From an uncultured Ruminococcus sp. (GTDB taxonomy: Bacteria; Bacillota; Clostridia; Monoglobales; Monoglobaceae), in contig CACWIG010000012.1 in NCBI GenBank assembly GCA_902760955.1, positions 1 to 40,439 of the forward strand: DNA of 40,439 bases, given 5' to 3'. A program made the translations under genes and the position numbers. The notes under the pieces are model-generated. The model did not search any database, was not told the origin of the DNA, and saw only the letters and a program-made list of their open reading frames with translations. Below, one piece after another: positions 5,447-14,064 of the stretch (the stretch's first letter is position 1; the number at the start of each line of letters is the position of its first letter).

Positions 5447-8083
5447 ATGAAAAAAATTCAGGGGCTTACGGCAGAGGAAGTTAAAAGGTCGGCAAAAGAA
5501 TATGGAAAAAACAGACTTACGCCCAAGAAAAAGCGAAGTTTTTTTAACGTGTATTGGGATAACTACAATGACCCTATAATTATTGTACTGCTTGTTGCAC
5601 TTGGCATAAATGTTATGTTTACATTTATAGGCAAGGTGGATTGGCACGAGTGTGCAGGAATACTTCTCTCTGTTATTATCTCGACATTTGTATCTGCGAT
5701 TTCAGAGTACAGCAACGAAAACACCTTTCAAAAACTGCACGACGAGGCGTCAAATACCAACTGCAAGGTATGGAGAGACGGAGGGCTGTGTGAAGTACCG
5801 ATTTCGGACATAGTGGTGGGTGATACACTGCTGTTGCAATCAGGTGATTTAGTCCCTGCTGACGGCAGAATATTAGATGGCTCTGTTATGATTGACCAAT
5901 CTCCCCTGAACGGCGAAAGCAAGGAGATTGAGAAAAAATCCGACGGAAGATTGCAAAAAAAACCTAAATTCAATGATTTTTGGAATGATTACAGCGTGTT
6001 CAGGGGTTGTGTAGTATGTTCGGGTGAGGCAGCAATGGTTGTGGATACTGTCGGCGATAACACGGTTTATGGCAAGCTTGCAGACGAGGCACAGGAGGAC
6101 AGCCGAGAAAGTCCGTTGACAGTTAAGCTGACAGGACTTGCCAAAAGTATAAGCAAGTTTGGCGTGATTAGTGCCATTGCCATTATCATAATCAGCTTTT
6201 TTGATGATGCGTTTATTGCAAATAACTTTAATCCGGCTTTGATTTCCAACTATTTTTCTGATGCGGCTCAGGTTTTTTCGGACCTTGTAGGCTCACTTAT
6301 AATCGGAATTATAGTCATTGTTGTAGCGGTGCCTGAGGGTTTACCTCTTATGATTGCCATTGTTTGTTCACTTAATATGAAGAAGATGCTGAAGGCAAAT
6401 GTCCTTGTCAGAAAACTAATCGGTATTGAAACAGCAGGCGGAGTAAATATTCTGTTCACCGACAAAACGGGAACAATTACAATGGGAAAGCCTAAAGTTA
6501 TCAAATTCATTGACGGCAAAGGTAACGAGTGCGAGAGATTTGACAAGCTGTCAAATGAGCTTGCAAGGCTTGTGGGGTTGTCTGTTGCCGCCAATTCCTC
6601 CGCACGGTTTTCGGGTAAAAAGGTCATTGGCGGAAATGCCACAGAAAAGGCTTTGCTTGAGTTTGCAGGCAGACGCGGAGCGGTGATGAACGGCGTACAG
6701 ATTTTGATGAATGTGCCCTTTTCTTCAAGTAAAAAATATTCTATGGCAGGTATATATAGCGGTAAAAAGCTCACCTTGGTAAAGGGCGCGCCTGAAATAA
6801 TAATTTCCAAATGCACAAAATTCTATGACGAAAACGGCAAGAAAGAAAAATTCAATTTCTCCGCCATTGAGAAAACTCTTAAAAGTGATGCGGAAAATTC
6901 TATGCGTTTGATTGCCCTTGCCATATCTGATGAATTTGCAACTGACGGCAATCTGCCCGATAATATGACACTTGTGGGAATTGCCGCCATTCGCGATGAT
7001 GTACGTCCTGAGGCAAGAGAGGCTATAACCGACGTTTTGCGTGCAGGGATACAGATAGTGATGATTACAGGTGACAGAGCCGAAACCGCCGCCGCAATTG
7101 CAAAAGAGGCAGGCTTGATGTGTGAGGGTGATTTGGTTTTGACCTCAGAAGAATTATCAAAAATGTCCGACAGCGAGGTACGCGGTATATTAAAGGACTT
7201 AAAGGTGGTTGCAAGGGCAATGCCCTCAGACAAGAGCAGATTGGTAAAAATTGCTCAAAGTATGAATTATGTTGCAGGAATGACAGGCGACGGAGTAAAT
7301 GATGCACCTGCACTTAAGCTGGCTGATGTGGGCTTTGCAATGGGCGGTGGTGCTGAGGCGGCGGCTGCGGCATCAGATATTGTCATACTTGATGATAATT
7401 TTAAATCTGTCAGGAATGCTGTTCTGTACGGGCGGACAATATACAAGAGCATAAAAAAATTCATACGCTTTCAACTGACAATCAATGTTGCGGCTGTAAC
7501 TGTTTCTATGCTCGGTCCCATTGTCGGGGTGGAAAAACCGTTGGATATATCCCAGATGATATGGACAAATTTAATGATAGACAGTCTTGCGGCAATAGCC
7601 TTTGGCGGAGAACCTGCCCTCAATAAATTTATGAAGGAAAAACCGCGCAAAAGAGATGAAGCAATTATCGATAATGAGATGTGGAGCGGTATTATAGCGG
7701 ACGGCTTATATATATGTTTGCTGAGTCTGCTATTCTTTACTTTGCCGTCAATCAAAAATGTATTCAGAGCCGATATAAACGACATATACTTCTACACAGG
7801 ATATTTTACATTTTTTATATTTATAAGTGTGTTCAATGCGTTTAATGCTCGGTGTGATGGCTTGGACTTATTGGAAAATCTGTCGCTGAACAAGCAGTTT
7901 ATAACAGTTATGTCAGGAATATCAGCAGTTCAGATTATTATGACCTATTACGGCGGAAGTTTGCTGAGGACAGCAGGACTTAATACATACGAATGGTGCG
8001 TTGTATTGCTTCTTGCCGCTACTATCTTTCCCATTGAATTTATCAGAAAGTATATTTTGAATAAGTTTAGGCATACTGTATAA
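5447..8083 (+). CDS. P-type calcium-translocating ATPase
   Basis: This 878-residue P-type ATPase (P2 subgroup) would export Ca2+ across the cytoplasmic membrane at the cost of ATP. The phosphorylated aspartate is Asp339 in DKTGTIT. The hinge GDGVND is at 614-619, and PEGLP at 296-300 is the transmembrane-4 calcium-site motif of SERCA/PMCA-like pumps. The actuator-domain motif reads NGES where most family members have TGES. Hydrophobic pairs near residues 40-85, 240-320 and six in the C-terminal third (about 680-870) fit the ten-helix topology. GGAG precedes the ATG. Its stop is 16 bases before the carboxypeptidase gene, so the two may be co-transcribed. The ion is inferred from PEGLP; Mn2+ is possible. 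Confidence 0.85.
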   Translation: MKKIQGLTAEEVKRSAKEYGKNRLTPKKKRSFFNVYWDNYNDPIIIVLLVALGINVMFTFIGKVDWHECAGILLSVIISTFVSAISEYSNENTFQKLHDEASNTNCKVWRDGGLCEVPISDIVVGDTLLLQSGDLVPADGRILDGSVMIDQSPLNGESKEIEKKSDGRLQKKPKFNDFWNDYSVFRGCVVCSGEAAMVVDTVGDNTVYGKLADEAQEDSRESPLTVKLTGLAKSISKFGVISAIAIIIISFFDDAFIANNFNPALISNYFSDAAQVFSDLVGSLIIGIIVIVVAVPEGLPLMIAIVCSLNMKKMLKANVLVRKLIGIETAGGVNILFTDKTGTITMGKPKVIKFIDGKGNECERFDKLSNELARLVGLSVAANSSARFSGKKVIGGNATEKALLEFAGRRGAVMNGVQILMNVPFSSSKKYSMAGIYSGKKLTLVKGAPEIIISKCTKFYDENGKKEKFNFSAIEKTLKSDAENSMRLIALAISDEFATDGNLPDNMTLVGIAAIRDDVRPEAREAITDVLRAGIQIVMITGDRAETAAAIAKEAGLMCEGDLVLTSEELSKMSDSEVRGILKDLKVVARAMPSDKSRLVKIAQSMNYVAGMTGDGVNDAPALKLADVGFAMGGGAEAAAAASDIVILDDNFKSVRNAVLYGRTIYKSIKKFIRFQLTINVAAVTVSMLGPIVGVEKPLDISQMIWTNLMIDSLAAIAFGGEPALNKFMKEKPRKRDEAIIDNEMWSGIIADGLYICLLSLLFFTLPSIKNVFRADINDIYFYTGYFTFFIFISVFNAFNARCDGLDLLENLSLNKQFITVMSGISAVQIIMTYYGGSLLRTAGLNTYEWCVVLLLAATIFPIEFIRKYILNKFRHTV

Positions 8084-8099
8084 ATCAAGAGGTGATATA

Positions 8100-9239
8100 A
8101 TGAGTAAACGAATATGTGCAGCAGTTGTTATTTTGATGTTATTTTTACTTGGCACAAATGTATATGCAAGACCTGAGGTTTCGGCACATTCTGTAATCGT
8201 AACCGAAAAAAACACAGGCAGAGTTTTATATGAGAAAAACGCAGAACAACGAATGCCAATGGCAAGTACGACTAAAATTATGACAGCTATTGCGGCTCTT
8301 GAAAGTGAAATTCCTCTTGATGATTTAATAGAAATATCAGCTCAGGCGGCAAATGTTGAGGGTTCAAGTATGTATTTAAAAGCAGGCGAAAAGTTGACAA
8401 TGCGTGAGTTGCTGTACGGACTTATGCTTTCCTCAGGCAATGATGCTGCTGTTGCTGTGGCTGAGGCAGTGTCGGGCACACAAGAGGAATTTGTCAAGCT
8501 GATGAACGAAAAGGCAATGAAAATCGGAGCAAAAAATACTCATTTCACCAACCCCAACGGTCTTCCTGATGATGGGCATTATTCCACTGCCTCCGATATG
8601 GCTAAACTTACAAGCTATGCTTTGTCAAACAGCACATTTGCCGAAATAGTATCCACGCAAGTTTTTAAGATAGAGGGACCCGAAAAGGCGTATCCCAGAA
8701 CCCTGACCAACCACAATAAACTGCTTAAAATGTATGACGGATGCAAGGGCGTAAAGACAGGCTTTACCAAGGCGGCAGGCAGGTGCCTTGTAAGTGCCGC
8801 AGAGCGTGAGGGTATGACCTTGATATGCGTGACACTGAATGCTCCCGACGATTGGAACGACCATATGCAACTTTTTGACTACGCCTTTGAGAATTATAAA
8901 TACAAAAAGATTATAAGCTGTGATATTCCAATATGCACCGCATATGTTAACGGGGCAATCAACACAGAGGTTGATGTATATTCGGGTTGTGACATTCACT
9001 TTCCTCTTGAAGAACACGAGGGCTATAACGTGGAAACAGAAATATATCCTGGACTTTCCGCACCCCTAAAAGATGGCGAACAGGTGGGCAGATTGATAAT
9101 CGAAATGACAGGCAGAAAGGCTGAAATTCCGCTTATCGTTCGCAACGAAGTGGAGGCTGAGCATAAAGCTGAAAATTTTGGTACTAAGATTGCGGAGAGG
9201 ATAAAGAACTTCTTTGTTGAGTGGCTGAATATGGTTTAA
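8100..9239 (+). CDS. D-alanyl-D-alanine carboxypeptidase (peptidase S11, DacF-type)
   Basis: This 379-residue penicillin-binding protein removes the terminal D-Ala from peptidoglycan stem peptides outside the membrane. The three active-site motifs of the S11 family are present: STTK (Ser56, Lys59), SGN (112-114) and KTG (219-221). A signal peptide occupies residues 1-23, cleaved after VYA. A C-terminal beta-rich domain (about 280-355) and an amphipathic tail ending IKNFFVEWLNMV, the usual membrane anchor of the family, follow. AGAGGTG lies before the ATG. In sporulating relatives this type of gene often neighbours spmAB or rluB; rluB follows here after its own promoter. Confidence 0.88.
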   Translation: MSKRICAAVVILMLFLLGTNVYARPEVSAHSVIVTEKNTGRVLYEKNAEQRMPMASTTKIMTAIAALESEIPLDDLIEISAQAANVEGSSMYLKAGEKLTMRELLYGLMLSSGNDAAVAVAEAVSGTQEEFVKLMNEKAMKIGAKNTHFTNPNGLPDDGHYSTASDMAKLTSYALSNSTFAEIVSTQVFKIEGPEKAYPRTLTNHNKLLKMYDGCKGVKTGFTKAAGRCLVSAAEREGMTLICVTLNAPDDWNDHMQLFDYAFENYKYKKIISCDIPICTAYVNGAINTEVDVYSGCDIHFPLEEHEGYNVETEIYPGLSAPLKDGEQVGRLIIEMTGRKAEIPLIVRNEVEAEHKAENFGTKIAERIKNFFVEWLNMV

Positions 9240-9311
9240 AATGTTATACAAATTACACAAAAAAATGCCAAAAAAAGCTCTGTTGTCCTATGTATCAGAA
9301 AGAAAAAATTA

Positions 9312-9340
9312 TTGCAATTAAATGTAAAATATTATATAAT
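9312..9340 (+). promoter_or_regulatory. Putative promoter for rluB and possibly the decarboxylase operon
   Basis: TTGCAA (9312-9317) and TATAAT (9335-9340) are 17 bases apart, about 70 bases before the rluB start. No terminator separates rluB from the decarboxylase operon, so the promoter may serve both. Confidence 0.6.
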
Positions 9341-9412
9341 AATACTGTATAGCATTAAAATGGCGGTATAGTATTATTTTTGTTTTACGGATAAAAACGG
9401 AGGATTGATTTT

Positions 9413-10195
9413 GTGGTTAGATTACAAAAGTTTCTGGCTGATTGCGGTATTGCTTCAAGAAGAGGAGCAGAGACATTAATTAAGGCAGGACGTGTTAAAG
9501 TAAACGGCGAAACAGTCCGCGAGATGGGCATTAAGGTTGATGAGGGAAACGACATTGTAGAGTATGACGGCAAACGTATTAAACCTCAGACAAAGATGAT
9601 ATACATTATGCTCAATAAACCTGTGGGTTATGTCACCACCGTTTCGGACGACAAAGACAGAGATACCGTTATGGACTTAGTTGCGGATATTCCTGTCAGG
9701 ATATATCCCGTAGGCAGACTTGACTATGATACCGAAGGCTTGTTGCTTATGACAAATGACGGTGATCTGACATATCGAATAACTCATCCTAAAAACAATG
9801 TTCAAAAGACATATGAGGCTGAGGTTACAGGCAACATAGGTATGGATACGCTGACTCAGCTCAGACAAGGCGTAATGGTTGACGGAGTGAGGACAAGCCG
9901 TGCAAAAGTTGAAGTTATAGGCGCAACACGTCTTGGTACTAAGGTTAAAATAACCATTCACGAAGGCAGAAACAGACAGGTCAGAAAAATGTTTGAGGCT
10001 GTAGGTTGCAGTGTTAAAAAGTTAAAGAGGACAGAGGAAGCAGGTCTTAAACTTGGACACACACCTCTTGGTAGATGGAGAAAGTTGACCGAGTCCGAAG
10101 TCAATATGCTTAAAAAAATTGGGACAGGCAAAAAATCTTCTGCTGAAATGAGCAAAAAGGTGTTTGGAAAGAACACCAAAAATAAACACAGATAA
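9413..10195 (+). CDS. rluB: rRNA pseudouridine synthase, RsuA/RluB family
   Basis: This 260-residue enzyme isomerises uridine to pseudouridine in rRNA (large-subunit helix 69-to-peptidyl-centre region in RluB homologues). An S4 RNA-binding domain occupies about residues 1-60 (LQKFLADCGIASRRGAE). The catalytic motif GRLDYDTEGLL carries Asp104. The conserved HEGRNRQVRKMF segment follows near residue 190, and a basic tail ends the protein. The start is a GTG at 9413, supported by GGAGG 9 bases upstream. It is followed after 48 bases by the decarboxylase operon with no obvious terminator between them. Confidence 0.85.
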   Translation: MVRLQKFLADCGIASRRGAETLIKAGRVKVNGETVREMGIKVDEGNDIVEYDGKRIKPQTKMIYIMLNKPVGYVTTVSDDKDRDTVMDLVADIPVRIYPVGRLDYDTEGLLLMTNDGDLTYRITHPKNNVQKTYEAEVTGNIGMDTLTQLRQGVMVDGVRTSRAKVEVIGATRLGTKVKITIHEGRNRQVRKMFEAVGCSVKKLKRTEEAGLKLGHTPLGRWRKLTESEVNMLKKIGTGKKSSAEMSKKVFGKNTKNKHR

Positions 10196-10243
10196 ATGAA
10201 TTAATTATTATACAATCTTATGTTAAGGAGGAAAACTTAAACG

Positions 10244-11770
10244 ATGGGTAAATTAAACGATTTACAGGAAAAGCGTTTGACCATTGAAGAAGGCGGCGGT
10301 GCTGAACTTATAAAGGAACAGCACAACAACGGCAAAAAGACTGCAAGAGAAAGAATCGCAATGCTTTTTGACCAAGGCAGCTTTATCGAGGTTGACGCAT
10401 TTGTAACTCAGAGATATGACAACATAGGCGGTGTTGAGAATGTTCCTGCCGAGGGTGTAGTTACAGGCTACGGCACAGTTGACGGACGTCTTGTTTACGC
10501 GTATTCTCAGGATTACACAGTAGTAAACGGCTCTGTCGGTGAAATGCACGCAGAAAAAATCTGCAAGGTTATGGATATGGCTCTTAAAATGGGCGCTCCC
10601 ATTATCGGCATTTTAGATTCTGATGGTGCCAGAATTAGTGAAGGACTTGATGTTCTTAAAGGATATGGTGAGATATTCCGCAAGAGTGCAACCGCATCAG
10701 GTGTTATACCTCAGATTTCGGTTGTTCTCGGTCAATGTGCAGGCGGCGCCGCTTTTACAACGGCTATGGCGGACTTCACCTTTGTGGTTGACAAGATAAG
10801 CCACGTATTTATGAATGGTCCTTCTGTTGTAAAGGGCAGTACAAATGATGATATCACTGCCGACAATCTCGGCGGTGCAGAGGTTCACTCAACAAAGAGT
10901 GGTCTTGCGGCTGTAAGATGTGCAAACGAGGAGGAGTGTTTTGCACAGATTAAGAATTTGCTTTCTTATCTGCCTTCAAATAACCTTGACTCTGTGCCTA
11001 TGTACGATTGCACAGATGATTTGAACAGAGTATCACAGACGTTGAATGAGATTATCACAGACAGCAATGGGGTTTACGATATGAAAGCTGTTATTGCTGA
11101 GGTAGTTGACAATGGTGAATTTACCGAAATGTTTGCAGGCTATGCCCAAAACATCATTACAGGCTTTGCAAGAATGAATGGCTCCTCTATCGGCGTTGTT
11201 GCCAATGCCGCAAACAGCTTACTTGACAGTAAGGCATCAGAAAAAGGTGCAAGATTTGTACGTTTCTGTGACAGCTATGGTATTCCCGTTGTTACATTCA
11301 CAGATGCAGCAGGATATGTAGTTGACAAGGACGAAGAACACAACGGCATTATCAGACACGGCGCAAAACTTCTTTATGCTTTTGCAGAGGCATCTGTTCC
11401 TAAGGTAAATGTTATTGTGAATAAGGCGTACGGAAGTGCCTACATTGCAATGAACAGCAAGCACCTGGGTGCTGATATTGTTCTTGCTTGGCCGACCGCT
11501 GAGGTTTCGGTTATGGGTGCTGACGGAGCGGCAAACATTGTATTTGAGGACGACATTGCCGCATCTGACAATCCTATTGAAACACGTAACGCTAAAATTG
11601 CAGAGTACAAAGAAAAGTATGCAAGTCCTTATGCCGCTGCAGCACGCGGTTATGTTGATGACGTTATTGAACCTGATTCTACTCGTCAGAGAATTATCAG
11701 TGCTCTTGAAATGTTGATAAGCAAGAGGGAAAATCGCCCTGCTAAAAAGCACGGAAATATTCCTATGTAA
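10244..11770 (+). CDS. mmdA: Acyl-CoA carboxyltransferase, methylmalonyl-CoA decarboxylase alpha type
   Basis: This 508-residue carboxyltransferase belongs to the propionyl/methylmalonyl-CoA family (crotonase-fold halves at about 20-270 and 280-500). Conserved pieces include DSDGARISEGLDVLKGYGE, the oxyanion segment GQCAGGAA and AYGSAYIAMNSK. It would move CO2 from (S)-methylmalonyl-CoA to the biotin of the carrier encoded two genes on. Its length equals Veillonella-type MmdA rather than the longer glutaconyl-CoA GcdA. It is the first gene of a five-gene set (alpha, delta, carrier, beta, OadA), with GGAGG 12 bases before the ATG. Without the operon it could be called a propionyl-CoA carboxylase beta chain; the Na+ pump subunit downstream favours the decarboxylase role. 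Confidence 0.85.
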   Translation: MGKLNDLQEKRLTIEEGGGAELIKEQHNNGKKTARERIAMLFDQGSFIEVDAFVTQRYDNIGGVENVPAEGVVTGYGTVDGRLVYAYSQDYTVVNGSVGEMHAEKICKVMDMALKMGAPIIGILDSDGARISEGLDVLKGYGEIFRKSATASGVIPQISVVLGQCAGGAAFTTAMADFTFVVDKISHVFMNGPSVVKGSTNDDITADNLGGAEVHSTKSGLAAVRCANEEECFAQIKNLLSYLPSNNLDSVPMYDCTDDLNRVSQTLNEIITDSNGVYDMKAVIAEVVDNGEFTEMFAGYAQNIITGFARMNGSSIGVVANAANSLLDSKASEKGARFVRFCDSYGIPVVTFTDAAGYVVDKDEEHNGIIRHGAKLLYAFAEASVPKVNVIVNKAYGSAYIAMNSKHLGADIVLAWPTAEVSVMGADGAANIVFEDDIAASDNPIETRNAKIAEYKEKYASPYAAAARGYVDDVIEPDSTRQRIISALEMLISKRENRPAKKHGNIPM

Positions 11771-11826
11771 TTGCTTCGATTATAAATTTATAATCACATT
11801 TTATTTTCTGAAAGGAGAAATTTAAT

Positions 11827-12225
11827 ATGTCATTAGCTGAAGCGTTAAGTGAAGGCTTGCAAGTAACAGGCATTGGCTTAATCATAGTTTTTTCTGTGCT
11901 TGTTATATTGATGCTTGTTATGATGGCAATGAAGGCTATTTTCTACAAGCCGAATAAAAAAGACAAGACTAAGGAACCGAGCGAAAAAGTCGAAACAGCA
12001 CCAATTTCCGATACTGCTGTTGATGTGACAACTGTTCCTGTTCCTGCCGCCGCAGATAGCGGCATAGACGAAGGTACTCTGTTGGCTGTCATTACTGCCG
12101 CTGTTGCCGCCGTAATGGACACACCTGCCTCTCGTTTGAATATTAAGTCTTACAGAAGAATCGGTGATAATGCTCCTGCCTGGAACAAAGCCGGTGTAAG
12201 AGATATTATTGATTCAAGATTTTAA
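11827..12225 (+). CDS. Delta (OadG-type) subunit of the Na+-pumping decarboxylase
   Basis: This 132-residue protein has a single N-terminal membrane helix (about 13-35). A basic/Pro-Ala linker follows, then a short C-terminal segment (ITAAVAAVMD, later AGVRDIIDSRF) typical of OadG/MmdD subunits. In these pumps the small subunit anchors the water-soluble carboxyltransferase to the membrane beta subunit. AAAGGAG precedes the ATG by 8 bases. Its place between alpha and carrier fits the known mmdA-D-C-B order. The family is poorly conserved, so the call relies partly on context. Confidence 0.75.
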   Translation: MSLAEALSEGLQVTGIGLIIVFSVLVILMLVMMAMKAIFYKPNKKDKTKEPSEKVETAPISDTAVDVTTVPVPAAADSGIDEGTLLAVITAAVAAVMDTPASRLNIKSYRRIGDNAPAWNKAGVRDIIDSRF

Positions 12226-12257
12226 GAAGGACTATTCAGAAAGGATTGTTATGAATT

Positions 12258-12653
12258 ATGAGAAAGTTTAGAATAAACGTAAATGGTAATTTTTATGAAG
12301 TTGAAGTCGAAGAAGTAGGCGGTGCAACTGCAAGTACTCCTGCACCTGCTCCTGCTGCTCCTGCTGCTGCACCTGCTCCTGCTGCTGCACCTGCTCCTGC
12401 ACCTGCTCCTGTTGCCGCTCCTGTTGCCGCTCCTGCAGGTTCAACCGCAGTTTCTGCACCTATGCCGGGCAGAATTGTATCTGTTAAGGTAAACGTAGGT
12501 GACTCAGTAAACGAGGGTGACGTTCTTTGTATCCTTGAGGCTATGAAGATGGAGAACGAAATTATGGCTCCGAGTGCAGGCAAGGTTGTTGCTGTAAATG
12601 TATCGGGCGGAGATAACGTAAATACCGGTGACACACTTGTTTCTATCGGTTAG
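12258..12653 (+). CDS. mmdC: Biotin carboxyl carrier protein of the decarboxylase
   Basis: This 131-residue biotinyl carrier has an N-terminal leader that docks onto partner subunits (about 1-25) and a flexible Ala/Pro linker (about 29-68). It ends in a biotinyl domain whose EAMKMEN motif places the biotinylated lysine at Lys97, 35 residues from the C-terminus as is usual. It shuttles the carboxyl group from MmdA (and presumably from OadA) to the beta subunit. The linker DNA is a run of CCTGCT/GCACCT-like repeats, so length changes by slippage would be easy. A long inverted repeat lies between this gene and the beta subunit gene. Confidence 0.9.
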   Translation: MRKFRINVNGNFYEVEVEEVGGATASTPAPAPAAPAAAPAPAAAPAPAPAPVAAPVAAPAGSTAVSAPMPGRIVSVKVNVGDSVNEGDVLCILEAMKMENEIMAPSAGKVVAVNVSGGDNVNTGDTLVSIG

Positions 12654-12664
12654 GGCGAAAGTAC

Positions 12665-12720
12665 AAATCCGAACCTGCCAAAAACAATTAATTTACCTTT
12701 CAAAATCACGGTTCGGATTT
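12665..12720 (+). other. Intercistronic inverted repeat in the decarboxylase operon
   Basis: A perfect 11-bp stem (AAATCCGAACC 12665-12675, GGTTCGGATTT 12710-12720) encloses a 34-base loop. Outer pairing TAGGG (12650-12654) with CCCTA (12729-12733) extends it. There is no T-run, so it is not a classic terminator. It could stabilise the upstream mRNA or mark a processing site that raises carrier relative to pump. Confidence 0.65.
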
Positions 12721-12774
12721 ATGCTATCACCCTAATCTATTTGATTAATTCGGATAAACGAAAGGAAGGTATTT

Positions 12775-14037
12775 ATGATAGAAGGACTTTTAAGTTTTTT
12801 AAGCAGGACAGGCGTAGCTGCTTTGATTGAAAACGCAAAACTTGGTATCGCCGCTGCATCTTCAGGGTTCGACAGCTTGATTTCGGTTATCGGAACACCC
12901 CTTATGATTGTAATTGCTTGCTTGCTGTTATACTTGGCAATTGTCAAGCAGTTTGAGCCGTTGTTACTTTTGCCCATTGCATTTGGTATGTTGCTTTCAA
13001 ACTTACCTATGTTTGCAAATTCAAGTGCAATTATGATGCACCCCGAATATTTTAACAGTGCAGATGGTCTTCAAATGGGCGAGATTATTAAACACGGCGG
13101 ATTGCTTGATTTGCTGTATTTAGGCGTTAAACTTGGTATATATCCGCCGCTTATCTTCCTGGGTATAGGCGTTATGACTGACTTCGGTCCCCTTATCGCA
13201 AACCCAAAGAGTATTATTCTCGGCGCGGCTGCACAGTTGGGCGTTTTTACAACATTTTTAGGCGCACTTGTGCTTAGTGCTCTTATTCCGGGCATTAACT
13301 TTGGTGTAAACGAGGCGGCTTCTATCGGTATTATAGGCGGTGCGGACGGACCTACCGCTATCTATGTTACCAAGACTCTTGCACCCGAACTATTGCCTGC
13401 AATAGCAATAGCCGCATACTCATATATGGCACTTATACCTGTTATACAGCCGCCGATTATGAAGCTCTTTACAACTAAGAAGGAACGTCAAATCGTTATG
13501 GAACAGCTCAGACCTGTAAGCAAGACAGAGAAGCTTGTTTTTCCTGTAATTGTTACAATAGTTGTTGCACTTATTGTTCCTGATGCAGTAACACTTGTGG
13601 GTATGCTTATGCTTGGTAATCTGGCTAAGGAATCAGGCGTTGTTGACAGACTTATAGATACTGCTCAAAACAGCCTTATGAATATTATCACCATATTCTT
13701 GGGAATAACAGTAGGTGCTACCGCTAAGGCTGAAACATTTTTGACAGTCGAAACCCTCGGTATAGTTGTATTGGGTCTTATCGCTTTCTGTTTCAGTACG
13801 GCAGGCGGTGTTATCTTAGGTAAGATTATGTGTAAATTAACAGGCGGAAAGATAAATCCGCTTATCGGTTCCGCAGGTGTATCTGCGGTTCCTATGGCCG
13901 CTCGTGTTGCTCAATCGGTTGGTCAGAAGGAAAATCCTTCTAACTTCCTTTTGATGCACGCTATGGGTCCTAATGTTGCAGGTGTTATAGGTTCAGCTGT
14001 TGCCGCAGGTGTATTCTTATCACTCTTTGCACACTAA
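12775..14037 (+). CDS. mmdB: Membrane beta subunit of the sodium-translocating decarboxylase
   Basis: This 420-residue very hydrophobic protein is the OadB/MmdB/GcdB-type subunit. It removes CO2 from carboxybiotin and couples this to Na+ export. Conserved family signatures are GVMTDFGPLIANP (Asp136) and GIIGGADGPTAIY (Asp191), the latter containing the aspartate known in the family to be needed for Na+ transport and decarboxylation. About nine to eleven hydrophobic segments can be seen. AAAGGAAGG lies 6 bases before the ATG. Sequence alone does not separate OadB, MmdB and GcdB; the neighbouring MmdA suggests methylmalonyl-CoA, the following OadA suggests oxaloacetate. Confidence 0.9.
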   Translation: MIEGLLSFLSRTGVAALIENAKLGIAAASSGFDSLISVIGTPLMIVIACLLLYLAIVKQFEPLLLLPIAFGMLLSNLPMFANSSAIMMHPEYFNSADGLQMGEIIKHGGLLDLLYLGVKLGIYPPLIFLGIGVMTDFGPLIANPKSIILGAAAQLGVFTTFLGALVLSALIPGINFGVNEAASIGIIGGADGPTAIYVTKTLAPELLPAIAIAAYSYMALIPVIQPPIMKLFTTKKERQIVMEQLRPVSKTEKLVFPVIVTIVVALIVPDAVTLVGMLMLGNLAKESGVVDRLIDTAQNSLMNIITIFLGITVGATAKAETFLTVETLGIVVLGLIAFCFSTAGGVILGKIMCKLTGGKINPLIGSAGVSAVPMAARVAQSVGQKENPSNFLLMHAMGPNVAGVIGSAVAAGVFLSLFAH

Positions 14038-14064
14038 TATTGATTTAATAAGGAGGTAATATAA

